Below the pieces are notes generated by a model. The model did not search any database, was not told where the DNA came from, and worked only from the letters and a program-made list of their open reading frames with translations. From assembly GCA_031277165.1 (NCBI GenBank), contig JAISLT010000106.1, forward strand, positions 1 to 61,371: a DNA stretch of 61,371 nt. The letters run 5' to 3'. The translations under genes and the position numbers were made by a program. Positions 1 to 7,645 of the stretch are shown in pieces. Each line of letters opens with the position of its first letter. Positions within the stretch are counted from its first letter, which is position 1. Origin of the DNA: Spirochaetaceae bacterium (GTDB taxonomy: Bacteria; Spirochaetota; Spirochaetia; Treponematales; Breznakiellaceae).

Positions 1-34
1 CTTCCGCCATGGTAAATGCGTCCCTTTCTGTCAT
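1..34 (-). CDS. 5' end of a gene running off the left edge (partial)
   Basis: On the minus strand an ATG at position 34 follows a strong GGGAGGGG ribosome-binding site (about 36-45) and reads MTERDAFTMAE before leaving the window. A second in-frame ATG lies at position 10. Only eleven codons are visible, so no function can be given. The call rests on the Shine-Dalgarno sequence and the open frame. Confidence 0.4.
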   Translation of the reverse strand, partial: MTERDAFTMAE

Positions 35-81
35 TTCCCCTCCCAGAGCTTAGACTTTTGGGCATTATAACATGGTTTTGA

Positions 82-423
82 GAAAGTTATGGGACAAGTT
101 TAGAGCTCTGCTCCGGGGATGCTCATTTCGCTCTTGATGGTTATGCCGGATCAAAACACGGTATATACACAATTGAAGGGGGCACTATCTCATTAGGCGG
201 CACTGTTGTTGGAGAATGGGAATATATATATTCCGGAGATAATTTTGATGTTTATGAAGGCTTCGTCATGGAGGCAGAGGGGTTTGGAACTTTTATCGGG
301 ATAGGCGGTATTGGAGCAAGCAGCCTGATAGCTGAGGTCGAAGCCAACGAAGGATCATTTTCTCCAGAACCAGACACAAGCGGCCTGTCTTCTGTTTACT
401 ACTTTTGGGGAACAAAACAGTAG
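82..423 (+). pseudogene. 3' remnant of an unidentified gene
   Basis: A frame stays open from just after a TGA at 79-81 to the TAG at 421-423 and encodes about 113 residues rich in Gly, Ser and acidic residues, with a beta-strand-like pattern (for example GGTISLGGTVVGEWEYIY) and ending in YYFWGTKQ. There is no usable start near its 5' end; the first in-frame ATG is at 268. The stretch is visibly more AT-rich than its neighbours. It looks like the C-terminal end of a secreted or repeat-rich protein whose front has been lost. The family is not recognised. It could also be non-coding decay. Confidence 0.4.
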
Positions 424-501
424 AGGCTTGCCCAAAACCAACCGAATTCAAGAAAAGGTCCTATTCCTTCTTCCGTAACTCGGGACCTGTTCCCGGGTTT
501 C

Positions 502-1284
502 TTATGCTTCCGGCATACCCTGCACATTGACCGTGTAGAGGCGGCGCAGATGCGCCGGGTCCGCCCCCAATTCCCCGGTAAGATACCGGTCCAGGCCGCC
601 GAAGTTTTTTTCAATTGTCTCCAGGGCGGTTAAAAGATAGCTTTTATGGACCGTCATGTAGGGAACCATGTGGGGCCGTTTTTCCATGTGGGGCATGTAA
701 AGGGCCCGCAGACATTCCGCAGAAAGAAGATAATCTTCCATAATTGTATCTTCCGCAGCCCCCAGGGCATGGAGGATCAGCGCCGAGGCCAGGCCGGTTC
801 TGTCCTTTCCGGCGGAGCAGTGAAAGATCAGGGGGACATTGCCGGGTTCCGACAAAAGGGCAAACAATTCCCGGTACCGGGGTATGGCTTCCCCGGGGAG
901 GACCCGGTAGAGTTTTTCCATTTCCCCCAGGGCCCCCTGGGTTTTGGGGTTGTATATCCATTCCCCGGATCCGGAAACGGCCCCCATGAGGTTTCCCGCA
1001 TCGATAGGAAGTTCCACCCGTTTTGTTACCGTGGCAAGGCTGCAGCCCAAAAAGGACCGCCGTTCTGCGGCGGACCGGAAATCCACCACGGTTTTAATTC
1101 CCCGGCCTTCGAGAATTTTCTTATCCCCGGGGGTCATGCCCTCGGGTTCCCCGGCCCGGTACAGAAGCCCCCATTTAACCTGCCCCCCTGCCACGGGATA
1201 GCCCCCCAGTTCACGCAGGTTAAAGAGCCCCTCCATGGCAAGAATCCGGGTTTTTCCTGCTTGGGAAATACAATTATTGTTCAT
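502..1284 (-). CDS. Tyrosine/serine protein phosphatase, IphP/Y_phosphatase3 type
   Basis: A cytoplasmic phosphatase of about 260 residues. The cysteine phosphatase P-loop HCSAGKDRTG is at residues 155-164, with catalytic Cys156 and Arg162. The family's N-terminal motif FNLRELGGYP (21-30) and a VVDFRS strand (66-71) are also present. These features define the bacterial DSP/IphP-like phosphatases, which remove phosphate from Tyr, Ser/Thr or phosphoinositide substrates; the substrate here is unknown. No signal peptide is visible. The first ATG has only a weak ribosome site, so translation may start at Met17 instead. It is divergent from the RNA-binding protein gene, with about 105 bases between them, and stands alone. 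Confidence 0.85.
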   Translation of the reverse strand: MNNNCISQAGKTRILAMEGLFNLRELGGYPVAGGQVKWGLLYRAGEPEGMTPGDKKILEGRGIKTVVDFRSAAERRSFLGCSLATVTKRVELPIDAGNLMGAVSGSGEWIYNPKTQGALGEMEKLYRVLPGEAIPRYRELFALLSEPGNVPLIFHCSAGKDRTGLASALILHALGAAEDTIMEDYLLSAECLRALYMPHMEKRPHMVPYMTVHKSYLLTALETIEKNFGGLDRYLTGELGADPAHLRRLYTVNVQGMPEA

Positions 1285-1389
1285 AGGATCTTCATTATAC
1301 TACAGGCCGAAGGCGCTGTCTTGAGTAAAACCGAAAGACCGTACCTGACAAAGTCAAATCTATGGTGTATAATCCTTTTAGAGAGACCT

Positions 1390-1992
1390 ATGAATGAAGA
1401 AGCCCTGCGCAAACGTATACACACCTTATTAGAGGGGATCCATACCGGGGTGGATCCGGTTCTTTTAAACCGCTACCGGTCCATATTCCGGCAGGAGGTG
1501 TCCTTTTTCAACCGGTCCTATCTGGCGGCGTATCTGCTGCTTTTAGCCGAAGAGGGACCGGATGCACAATTCCGCAGCGCTTCCCCCGGCGGGGGGCCCA
1601 GGGGAAAAAACGACTATTCCCCGGAGCGCCATACCAGGAAAGCCGCCGGTAAAAATAACGAAGCCCCCCGGCACTTGGGGGAGGAAGAATCGGTCCGGCT
1701 TTTTGTCGGCATAGGCCGCAGCCGCAAGGTTTTTCCCCGGGAAATCCTGGCCCTAATAGCCGCCAAGACCCAGATTCCCAGGGAGGACATTGGCACGATC
1801 CGGATCCTCGATAATTATTCCTTTATTCAAGTTCGTACCACCCAGGCAGAGGCGGTGATCCGGGCCTTGAACGGCCAGCTCTTTCGGGGCAGAACCTTGA
1901 CGGTCAACTATGCCCGAAGCCGCCGGGAGGGGGAGGATGAAGCGGATATGGCGGAATCCCCCGGCGAAAGCGGCAATTCCGGCGAACCATGA
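1390..1992 (+). CDS. DbpA-type RNA-binding domain protein
   Basis: A protein of about 200 residues. The N-terminal third is helical. The middle (about residues 60-100) is a Gly/Pro/Lys/Arg-rich linker. The C-terminal part (about 103-178) resembles the DbpA/CsdA RNA-binding domain, an RRM fold found at the end of DEAD-box helicases: RLFVGIGRSRKVFPREILAL, then IGTIRILDNYSFIQV, then FRGRTLTVNYARSRREG. No helicase domain is attached, so this is a stand-alone RNA-binding module that may act in trans on rRNA or mRNA. The ATG at 1390 is chosen; the long open frame upstream of it is antisense to the phosphatase gene. It overlaps the next gene by ATGA, which indicates translational coupling. Confidence 0.75.
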   Translation: MNEEALRKRIHTLLEGIHTGVDPVLLNRYRSIFRQEVSFFNRSYLAAYLLLLAEEGPDAQFRSASPGGGPRGKNDYSPERHTRKAAGKNNEAPRHLGEEESVRLFVGIGRSRKVFPREILALIAAKTQIPREDIGTIRILDNYSFIQVRTTQAEAVIRALNGQLFRGRTLTVNYARSRREGEDEADMAESPGESGNSGEP

Positions 1993-2630
1993 AAGTTACC
2001 CGCATAAGCGTTGGGGCGCTGGAAACCAACTGTTGGATTGTCCCGCTGCCGGACAGTACCGGGGAATGTGCCCTGGTCGATCCCGGAGCAGAGGGGGAGC
2101 GGATCCTCGCCTGCTTAAACCGGCTGCACCTTCGTCCCCGGTTTATAGCCCTTACCCACGGCCATTTTGATCATGTGGCCGGCCTGCCGGAACTAACGGA
2201 GGCTTTTCCCGGAGTGGACATTGCCATACATTCCCAGGAGGCCTCCAAACTGGGGGCCCAATCGCTGGATCTCCACCGGCGGGACTTTGGTATTGCCGGA
2301 AACGCGGCCTATGTGGATACCCTGTGGAAGCCCCTGAAGGAACCCACGGTGCTTCTTAACGACGGGGACACCCTGGGGCCCTTTACCGTCCTGCATCTTC
2401 CCGGTCATAGTCCCGGTTCCATTGGGCTTTATTGGAAAGACAAAAACATCCTTATCAGCGGCGACACCCTTTTTTATTCCGGCCTGGGCCGGACCGATCT
2501 GCCCGGCGGGGACGGGGCGCAGTTTACCCAAAGTCTGGTCCGGCTCTTTACCATGGAGGGGGATACCGCGGTGTACCCCGGACACGGTCCCGGCACAAGC
2601 ATCGGCCTGGAAAGGGAACGATACCGCTGA
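1989..2630 (+). CDS. Metallo-beta-lactamase fold hydrolase (glyoxalase II-like)
   Basis: About 213 residues. The metal-binding motif THGHFDH near residue 56, LPGHSPGS near 137, SGDTLFYSGLGRTD near 155 and YPGHGPGT near 197 supply the His and Asp ligands of the binuclear metal centre of glyoxalase II / YcbL-type hydrolases. The usual reaction is thioester hydrolysis such as S-lactoylglutathione; the exact substrate cannot be told. Its length matches short YcbL-like members that lack the glyoxalase II C-terminal domain. It starts inside the stop of the RNA-binding protein gene (ATGA overlap), so the two are co-translated. No export signal. Confidence 0.85.
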   Translation: MKVTRISVGALETNCWIVPLPDSTGECALVDPGAEGERILACLNRLHLRPRFIALTHGHFDHVAGLPELTEAFPGVDIAIHSQEASKLGAQSLDLHRRDFGIAGNAAYVDTLWKPLKEPTVLLNDGDTLGPFTVLHLPGHSPGSIGLYWKDKNILISGDTLFYSGLGRTDLPGGDGAQFTQSLVRLFTMEGDTAVYPGHGPGTSIGLERERYR

Positions 2631-2691
2631 CGGATTGTAAACACTTATTGACATTGATTTTATCTGCCAAGCCGGAAGGGCCTGTTCCGGC

Positions 2692-5157
2692 TTATCTTTT
2701 CCCGATGACCGAATCGACCAGGTTCTTAAGCCCCGGATCAAGCCCCTTGGCAGTTTCTTCATCCGGGGTTTTTACTTTTTCGTCCACATAGCTAATCCCG
2801 TTTTTATGCTTGATCACCCCGGGCTTTACCGCCGTAAGTTCCTCCGGTTCACCGGGGTCTTCGGCCTGAAACGGCATATGCACCAAGGACATGGAATAGC
2901 CCTCGTTTAATTCCTCCAGTTTGCCCGAGGTCTTTACCGCCTGGGGTTCCTCGTCCTCGGCCTGAAAGGTCTCTTGATCGTTGAATCTGGAAAGCATGGA
3001 AGCAAAGGGAGAAATGATTTCAAAATCCTCTTCCAAATCCGGTTCTTCGGTTTCTTTTGCAGAAGCGGTAAACTCTATCCGGCTTGCCGGATCCTGTTCG
3101 TCCGGGGCCGGGGGAGGTCCCAGACCGGCCTGCGGTTCTTCCGGATCCCCCGTTTCCCCGGCATCTTCCTCCAGTTCCTCCAACTCTCCTTCGGTCTCCG
3201 AAGGGTTCCCCAGGTCCATTTCATCCACCAGTTCAAGACCCGAGGTCTCTACAATGGTTGGTATATCGTCATCGCCAAAGACCAACTGTATATTGGATTT
3301 TCGGGACCGTTCACCCTGCCCCTCCGCTTCTGTCTGCCCCTTCGTTTCCGGCGCTGTCTCCGCCAATTCCTCCGGCTCCGCCGGTTCCGGTGTTCCCTCC
3401 ACCTCCGCCAGTTCTTCCGGTTCCGGCGCTTCCTCCGCCTCCGCCAGTTCTTCCGGTTCCGGCGCTTCCTCCGCCTCCGCCAGTTCCTCCACCTCCGCCA
3501 GTTCTTCCGGTTCCGGCGCTTCCTCCGCCTCCGCCAGTTCCTCCACCTCCGCCAGTTCCTCCGCCCCGGTCAGTTCCTCCGCCTCCGCCAGTTCTTCCGG
3601 TTCCGGCGCTTCCTCCACCTCCGCCAGTTCCTCCACCTCCGCCAGTTCCTCCGCCCCGGTCAGTTCCTCCGCCTCCGCCAGTTCCTCCACTTCTTCCGGC
3701 TCCTCATCCGCCGGTGCTATGCCCTGCGTTTTGGAATCCGCCGGCTGATCCTCCTCATATCCAAGGATCGCCACTTCCTCCGGCTCCTCTTCTTCCGGGG
3801 CCTTCGCCGCCGCTTGTACCGGGGGGGGCTGAACCCTGGTCCCCGGGACCAGGGGCATCGCCGCCTGGGACGGCGGTCCGCCTCCGGGCAGAACCGGCGA
3901 GGTCCCCGCGGCCAGGAGCATGCGGTTCAGAATGTTTTGCAGTTTATCTTCGTCAATGGCCAGGGTTTCACGTTTCCCGCCGATGGCGGTTAGGATCTCG
4001 TCCCAGGATTTATCTATTAGGGTGTCAATATCTTCCAGCAATGCGGGGGTTTCTTTGACTCCCCGTTTTAATTCGTCCCGGACATCTTCCCGCCGCTGTT
4101 CCAGTTCCCTGTACCAGTGGTTCCAGTCCATTTCTCCCTTGCGCTCGTAGTATTCCCTAATAAGAGAAAGCTGGAGTCCCTTAAGGCGGTTCTGGATCAC
4201 CGTCATGGTGTCGGGCCTAAGGTTAAAGCCCAGGAATATGCTAAGGAATATGGTAAGAAATATGGACACCAGCAGGATAACCTTCATTGCCTGGGGAAAC
4301 GCAAAGAGTCCCTCGTCCACCACCCGGCCCACCATAAGCCCCTGGCTGGTTTTGGCCGAAACAAGGGCCAGGGCCGATGGGGAGTTTTGGGAATCCAGGG
4401 CGGTAAGTCCCAAAAGTCCCTCCTGCCAGACCGATGATATGATCTGTATAATCGTATCCCTGCCCGCATTGGGCATCCCCGACACCATCCCCGGGGGGAC
4501 CGAGATCACCGAAAGATCCTCCCCCACCTTAAGGCGGCCCTGTACAATAAGCCTGTCGGCAATCGCCCGGATGGAAAGGGAATACATCGCCGTTCCCCGG
4601 TATATGTCCATGGAATCGTAAAACGGAAAAGAAAAGACCAGGCGATCGTTCTTTTGATCCAGGATTATCCTGGGGCTTCCCCCGGAAGAAACCGCCAGAT
4701 CCGCGTGGGGCGACTGGGGACTAATTTCGTCGTAATTTTTATAACTTATGGTCTGGTTGTTCCGGGTAAGGATATCTCCCGGGTCGGTGGAAAAATGGAT
4801 CCGTATTCCGCCGGCGTCGACAAAACGCACCGATTGCAGCCCCTTCTGGGATTCCATAAGCATTCCGTAAAGCCGGGTCCGTTCAAAAATATCCTCGGCG
4901 GACTGGTTAGGAAGAAAACTTCGGCGGATCGATTGATTTTCCAGGATCCCGGCAAAACGGTCCTGGTGTTCATCCAGAATATCCTGGATGGACTGGGCAT
5001 CCCGCTGTACTTCCTTGGTTAAAGAATTGGTAATTGAAGGATTGTAAAAATGGGTTTCAATTAGGTTAAAAAAACCGGTAAAGGCAAGAACCGAAAAACC
5101 CGCTACAAGAACAACTGCGATAAGAAGGCTAAGAGCGGCCTTTTGTGAAACTGTCAC
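2692..5157 (-). CDS. Large membrane protein: periplasmic sensor-like domain plus Glu-rich repeat cytoplasmic tail
   Basis: 821 residues from a GTG start (position 5157) with an AGG..GGA ribosome site just upstream. TM helix 1 spans about residues 8-30. It is followed by about 260 residues of presumed periplasmic domain (FVDAGGIRIHFSTDP, then FSFPFYDSMDIYRGTAMYSLSIR) that resembles a dCache/sCache ligand-binding fold. TM helix 2 spans about 292-314. The cytoplasmic part begins with a helical region (about 320-430). A Pro-rich linker follows, and then a tract built from six-residue acidic units (about 485-605). The last 200 residues are acidic with occasional hydrophobic patches. No kinase, HAMP, methyl-accepting or cyclase domain is visible, so its output is unknown. 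It is divergent from hflX. No enzyme function is proposed. Confidence 0.8.
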   Translation of the reverse strand: MTVSQKAALSLLIAVVLVAGFSVLAFTGFFNLIETHFYNPSITNSLTKEVQRDAQSIQDILDEHQDRFAGILENQSIRRSFLPNQSAEDIFERTRLYGMLMESQKGLQSVRFVDAGGIRIHFSTDPGDILTRNNQTISYKNYDEISPQSPHADLAVSSGGSPRIILDQKNDRLVFSFPFYDSMDIYRGTAMYSLSIRAIADRLIVQGRLKVGEDLSVISVPPGMVSGMPNAGRDTIIQIISSVWQEGLLGLTALDSQNSPSALALVSAKTSQGLMVGRVVDEGLFAFPQAMKVILLVSIFLTIFLSIFLGFNLRPDTMTVIQNRLKGLQLSLIREYYERKGEMDWNHWYRELEQRREDVRDELKRGVKETPALLEDIDTLIDKSWDEILTAIGGKRETLAIDEDKLQNILNRMLLAAGTSPVLPGGGPPSQAAMPLVPGTRVQPPPVQAAAKAPEEEEPEEVAILGYEEDQPADSKTQGIAPADEEPEEVEELAEAEELTGAEELAEVEELAEVEEAPEPEELAEAEELTGAEELAEVEELAEAEEAPEPEELAEVEELAEAEEAPEPEELAEAEEAPEPEELAEVEGTPEPAEPEELAETAPETKGQTEAEGQGERSRKSNIQLVFGDDDIPTIVETSGLELVDEMDLGNPSETEGELEELEEDAGETGDPEEPQAGLGPPPAPDEQDPASRIEFTASAKETEEPDLEEDFEIISPFASMLSRFNDQETFQAEDEEPQAVKTSGKLEELNEGYSMSLVHMPFQAEDPGEPEELTAVKPGVIKHKNGISYVDEKVKTPDEETAKGLDPGLKNLVDSVIGKR
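3340..3702 (-). repeat. 18-bp coding tandem repeats (EELAEA / EEAPEP / EELTGA units)
   Basis: Inside the large membrane protein gene, near-identical 18-base units repeat about twenty times. They encode hexapeptides such as EELAEV, EELAEA, EEAPEP and EELTGA, which also form longer super-units (EELAEVEELAEAEEAPEP). The repeats keep the reading frame, so copy-number changes would lengthen or shorten the acidic tail without breaking the protein. The opposite strand is also open over this stretch, but as Ser/Ala/Pro/Arg-rich low-complexity peptides that are not believed to be real. Confidence 0.9.
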
Positions 5158-5275
5158 CCATTCCTACCTGTAATAAAAGAATATTCATTTTACATATCGG
5201 TATATAAGGGATTCCCATATAGTACTATCTAGGATAAATATATAAGAAAAATCAAATTTATGCCATACTTGGGGT

Positions 5276-6394
5276 ATGAAAGAACAGTATCGTGTTGAAC
5301 CGGAAGCTCCCCGGGTGTTCCTTGCGGGCATCCGGGAACCGGCCTTTTCCGGGGCAGAGGCCAAGGCCCTGGCGCTGGAACTGGCGGGGCTGGCAAAAAC
5401 CCTGGGGCTTGCCATTGCCGGTTCGGAAACAGTCCATGTCCGGGAAAGGAACCCCCGGTATGGTATGGGCAGCGGCAAAGCCCGGGAATTGGCCGAAAGG
5501 GCCCTCCAGGCCGGGGCGGAATGTATTGTTTTTGACCGGGAAATAAGCCCCTCCCAGCAGCGAAACTGGGAGGAATTAAGCGGTATTTCCGCCATGGACC
5601 GGCAGGAACTTATTATCCAGATATTTGCCGCCCGGGCCAGAACCAAAGAGGCGATCCTCCAGGCGGAACTGGCGGAATACCTCTACGCCCTGCCCCGGCT
5701 GTCCCACCGGCACATTAACCTGGCCCGCCAGCGGGGGGGCAGCTATGCCGCCCGGGGTTCCGGGGAAACCCGGCTGGAAACGGACCGGCGGCTTATCCGG
5801 CAAAAGATCGCAGCCCTAAAGAAGGAACTGGAAGAACTGCGCCGCCGGCGCCGGGTTCAACACCGGCGCAGGGAACGGCAGGGAACACCGGTCTGCGCCC
5901 TGGCGGGGTATACCAATGCGGGAAAATCCTCCCTCCACCGGGTTTTAACCGGTTCTTCCGCGGCGGTGGAGGATAAGCTCTTTGCCACCCTGGATCCTAC
6001 CGCCCGCCGGGTCAGCCGGCTGAACAGCGCCGGGGCGTCCCAAAACATCATTATGGTGGATACCGTGGGATTTATCCGGCGGCTTCCCCACAATCTGGTG
6101 GAGGCCTTCCGTTCCACCCTGGAAGAATCCGCCGAGGCGGACCTGCTTATCCATGTGCTGGATGCATCGGATCCCGCCCGGGAGGAACAGGCCAGGACGG
6201 TTATGGAGGTTCTGCGGGATCTGGGGGCGGAGAAAATCCCCCTGATTACGGCCCTTAACAAAGTGGACTTACTGAGCCAGGAAGAAACCACTACCCTGCT
6301 GGAAGAACACCCCGATTCCGCGGCGGTTTCGGCAAAGACAAAAGAGGGCATAGACAGGCTCTGGAATTTAATTGAAAAAAAGCTTAAGTTGTAA
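5276..6394 (+). CDS. hflX: GTPase HflX
   Basis: 372 residues. An N-terminal HflX domain (with GMGSGKARELAE near 63 and the GxGE(T) motif GSGETRLETDRR near 161) leads through an Arg-rich coiled coil (about 170-202) into a G domain: G1 GYTNAGKS (211-218), G2 LDPTARR, G3 DTVGFI (262-267), G4 NKVD (328-331) and a G5-like SAKT. HflX binds the large ribosomal subunit and rescues stalled or inactive ribosomes, as known for E. coli and other bacteria. The AT-rich spacer (5158-5275) is shared with the divergent membrane protein gene and should carry both promoters. It is followed by flagellar genes on the same strand. Confidence 0.95.
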   Translation: MKEQYRVEPEAPRVFLAGIREPAFSGAEAKALALELAGLAKTLGLAIAGSETVHVRERNPRYGMGSGKARELAERALQAGAECIVFDREISPSQQRNWEELSGISAMDRQELIIQIFAARARTKEAILQAELAEYLYALPRLSHRHINLARQRGGSYAARGSGETRLETDRRLIRQKIAALKKELEELRRRRRVQHRRRERQGTPVCALAGYTNAGKSSLHRVLTGSSAAVEDKLFATLDPTARRVSRLNSAGASQNIIMVDTVGFIRRLPHNLVEAFRSTLEESAEADLLIHVLDASDPAREEQARTVMEVLRDLGAEKIPLITALNKVDLLSQEETTTLLEEHPDSAAVSAKTKEGIDRLWNLIEKKLKL

Positions 6395-6450
6395 TTTCCC
6401 CTGCCGATACTTGAATGTACGGCTTTATTCAGCCATACAGGGAGGGAACC

Positions 6451-6891
6451 ATGGCCTACACTAACGCATTATCAGCCTATAGAGAAACCCGGATCAAAAC
6501 CGCCAGCCAGGGACAGCTTATCGTTATGCTCTATGAAGAGGCGGTCCGGCAGCTGGACAAGAGCCTGGAACTGATGGGCCTTAATTCTTCGGGAAAAAAG
6601 GATCCCGGCCGCATCGAAATTATAGGCAAGGGCATTGTAAAGGCCCGGGATATTATTACCGAGCTTATGGTTTCCCTGGATTTTGATCAGGGGGGGGAAA
6701 TAGCCAAAAACCTCTTTGCCCTGTATACCTGGTTTAACAAGGAACTGCTGGAAGCCCACATGGGGATGGACATGGGCCGGATTGCCACCGTAAGAAATAT
6801 GTTTAATCAGCTTAGGGACGCATGGATTGACATCGCCGCAAAAACCAGCACCGAAGGCCGTCCCGCCGAGGGCGTGAACATTGCAGGCTAG
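6451..6891 (+). CDS. fliS: Flagellin export chaperone FliS
   Basis: About 146 residues from the ATG at 6451, placed five bases after a GGGAGGG ribosome site. The sequence has the FliS four-helix pattern: an N-terminal ALSAYRETRIKTASQGQLIVMLYEEAVRQL block, then a central helix with GKGIVKARDIITELMVSLD, then IAKNLFALYTWFNKELLEA. FliS caps the C-terminus of flagellin in the cytoplasm and prevents early polymerisation. It sits 29 bases upstream of a second probable flagellar chaperone on the same strand, and both precede a clear terminator. Confidence 0.9.
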   Translation: MAYTNALSAYRETRIKTASQGQLIVMLYEEAVRQLDKSLELMGLNSSGKKDPGRIEIIGKGIVKARDIITELMVSLDFDQGGEIAKNLFALYTWFNKELLEAHMGMDMGRIATVRNMFNQLRDAWIDIAAKTSTEGRPAEGVNIAG

Positions 6892-6920
6892 AAGTTTGCC
6901 GAAGGGAATAGGCGGATAAA

Positions 6921-7478
6921 ATGACAACGGCCATTGAAAAAACAACAAAAATATCCGGGAACAGCGGCGGACCGGGGGCTCTTGTCCTAAACTCCGGGGA
7001 AGTGGAACGGAGGGTGGCGATCCTTAAACGGTTCCGGGAACTTCTTTCCCAGCAGCGGGATCGTTTTAGGCAGTACCTGGATGTGCTGGATAAGCAAAAA
7101 AATGTCATAGAACAGGGCAATGCCGACGATCTTATTGCCCATGTGGAATTAGAAGAAAAAATAGTGGGGGATATTTTTGCCATTCAAAAGGTGATCGATC
7201 CCCTGGAAGACATGTACCGGAGGATCTTTTCCCCGGCCCGGCCCATGGAAGACACCGGAACCCTGCCCAGGGAGATCCACGAAGTTCCCACCCTAAAGGC
7301 GGCCCTGGAAGAATTAAAGGCCGAGGCGGTAATCCGCTCCGGCCGGAACCGGGAGCTCCTGGCAAAACGGCTGGAAGAAATACGGACGGAAATGAAAACC
7401 CTCCGGGCCAATCCCTATGCCATACACCGGTCGGCCTACTCGGGCGAAACCGCCTCTCTGGTGGACATTAAGGGATAG
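6921..7478 (+). CDS. FlgN-like flagellar chaperone (probable)
   Basis: 185 residues, almost all helical and highly charged. Long heptad-like stretches run from about residue 30 to 95 (VAILKRFRELLSQQRDRFRQ, then VIEQGNADDLIAHVELEEKI) and from about 125 to 160. Size, helical make-up and position directly after fliS fit the FlgN-type chaperones for hook-associated proteins, but similarity is weak and the call is partly from context. The last residues (SAYSGETASLVDIKG) form a hydrophobic tail. The stop is followed at once by an inverted repeat and a terminator. Confidence 0.6.
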   Translation: MTTAIEKTTKISGNSGGPGALVLNSGEVERRVAILKRFRELLSQQRDRFRQYLDVLDKQKNVIEQGNADDLIAHVELEEKIVGDIFAIQKVIDPLEDMYRRIFSPARPMEDTGTLPREIHEVPTLKAALEELKAEAVIRSGRNRELLAKRLEEIRTEMKTLRANPYAIHRSAYSGETASLVDIKG

Positions 7479-7483
7479 CCCTG

Positions 7484-7554
7484 CGGTTTTTTGGGGTCCC
7501 GGCAGTTGGGCGCTTCGTACATCCCCCAAAAAACCGGCTTTCAGCCGATTTTTT
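7484..7554 (+). terminator. Double hairpin and rho-independent terminator after the fliS operon
   Basis: A perfect 13-base inverted repeat, CGGTTTTTTGGGG (7484-7496) with CCCCAAAAAACCG (7524-7536), is followed by a compact hairpin CGGCT-TTC-AGCCG (7535-7547) and the tract ATTTTTT. The second hairpin is a classical intrinsic terminator for the fliS transcript. The last bases of the first repeat overlap the first arm of the terminator, so the two structures cannot fully form together. This could be a simple stability element or a competing pair. Confidence 0.8.
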
Positions 7555-7645
7555 ACTCCGCAGGCCGTTATTGCCCTTGTCAAAGGCAAATGTTTCCGGT
7601 ACACTCCAGCAATGATAACAAAATTGACCTGGGGTGCGGTTCCGT

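Noticed and set aside
646-1389. Upstream extension of the RNA-binding protein frame to 646
   Set aside because: The extension is antisense to the phosphatase gene and low-complexity; the ATG at 1390 begins a sensible protein.
3340-3702. CRISPR-like array
   Set aside because: The units are contiguous coding repeats without unique spacers.
2974-4058. Long plus-strand open frames (Arg/Phe-, Ser/Ala- and Pro-rich) opposite the repeat tract
   Set aside because: They mirror the 18-base repeats of the minus-strand gene, have no ribosome sites or domain patterns, and three frames are open at once, which is expected from the repeat composition.
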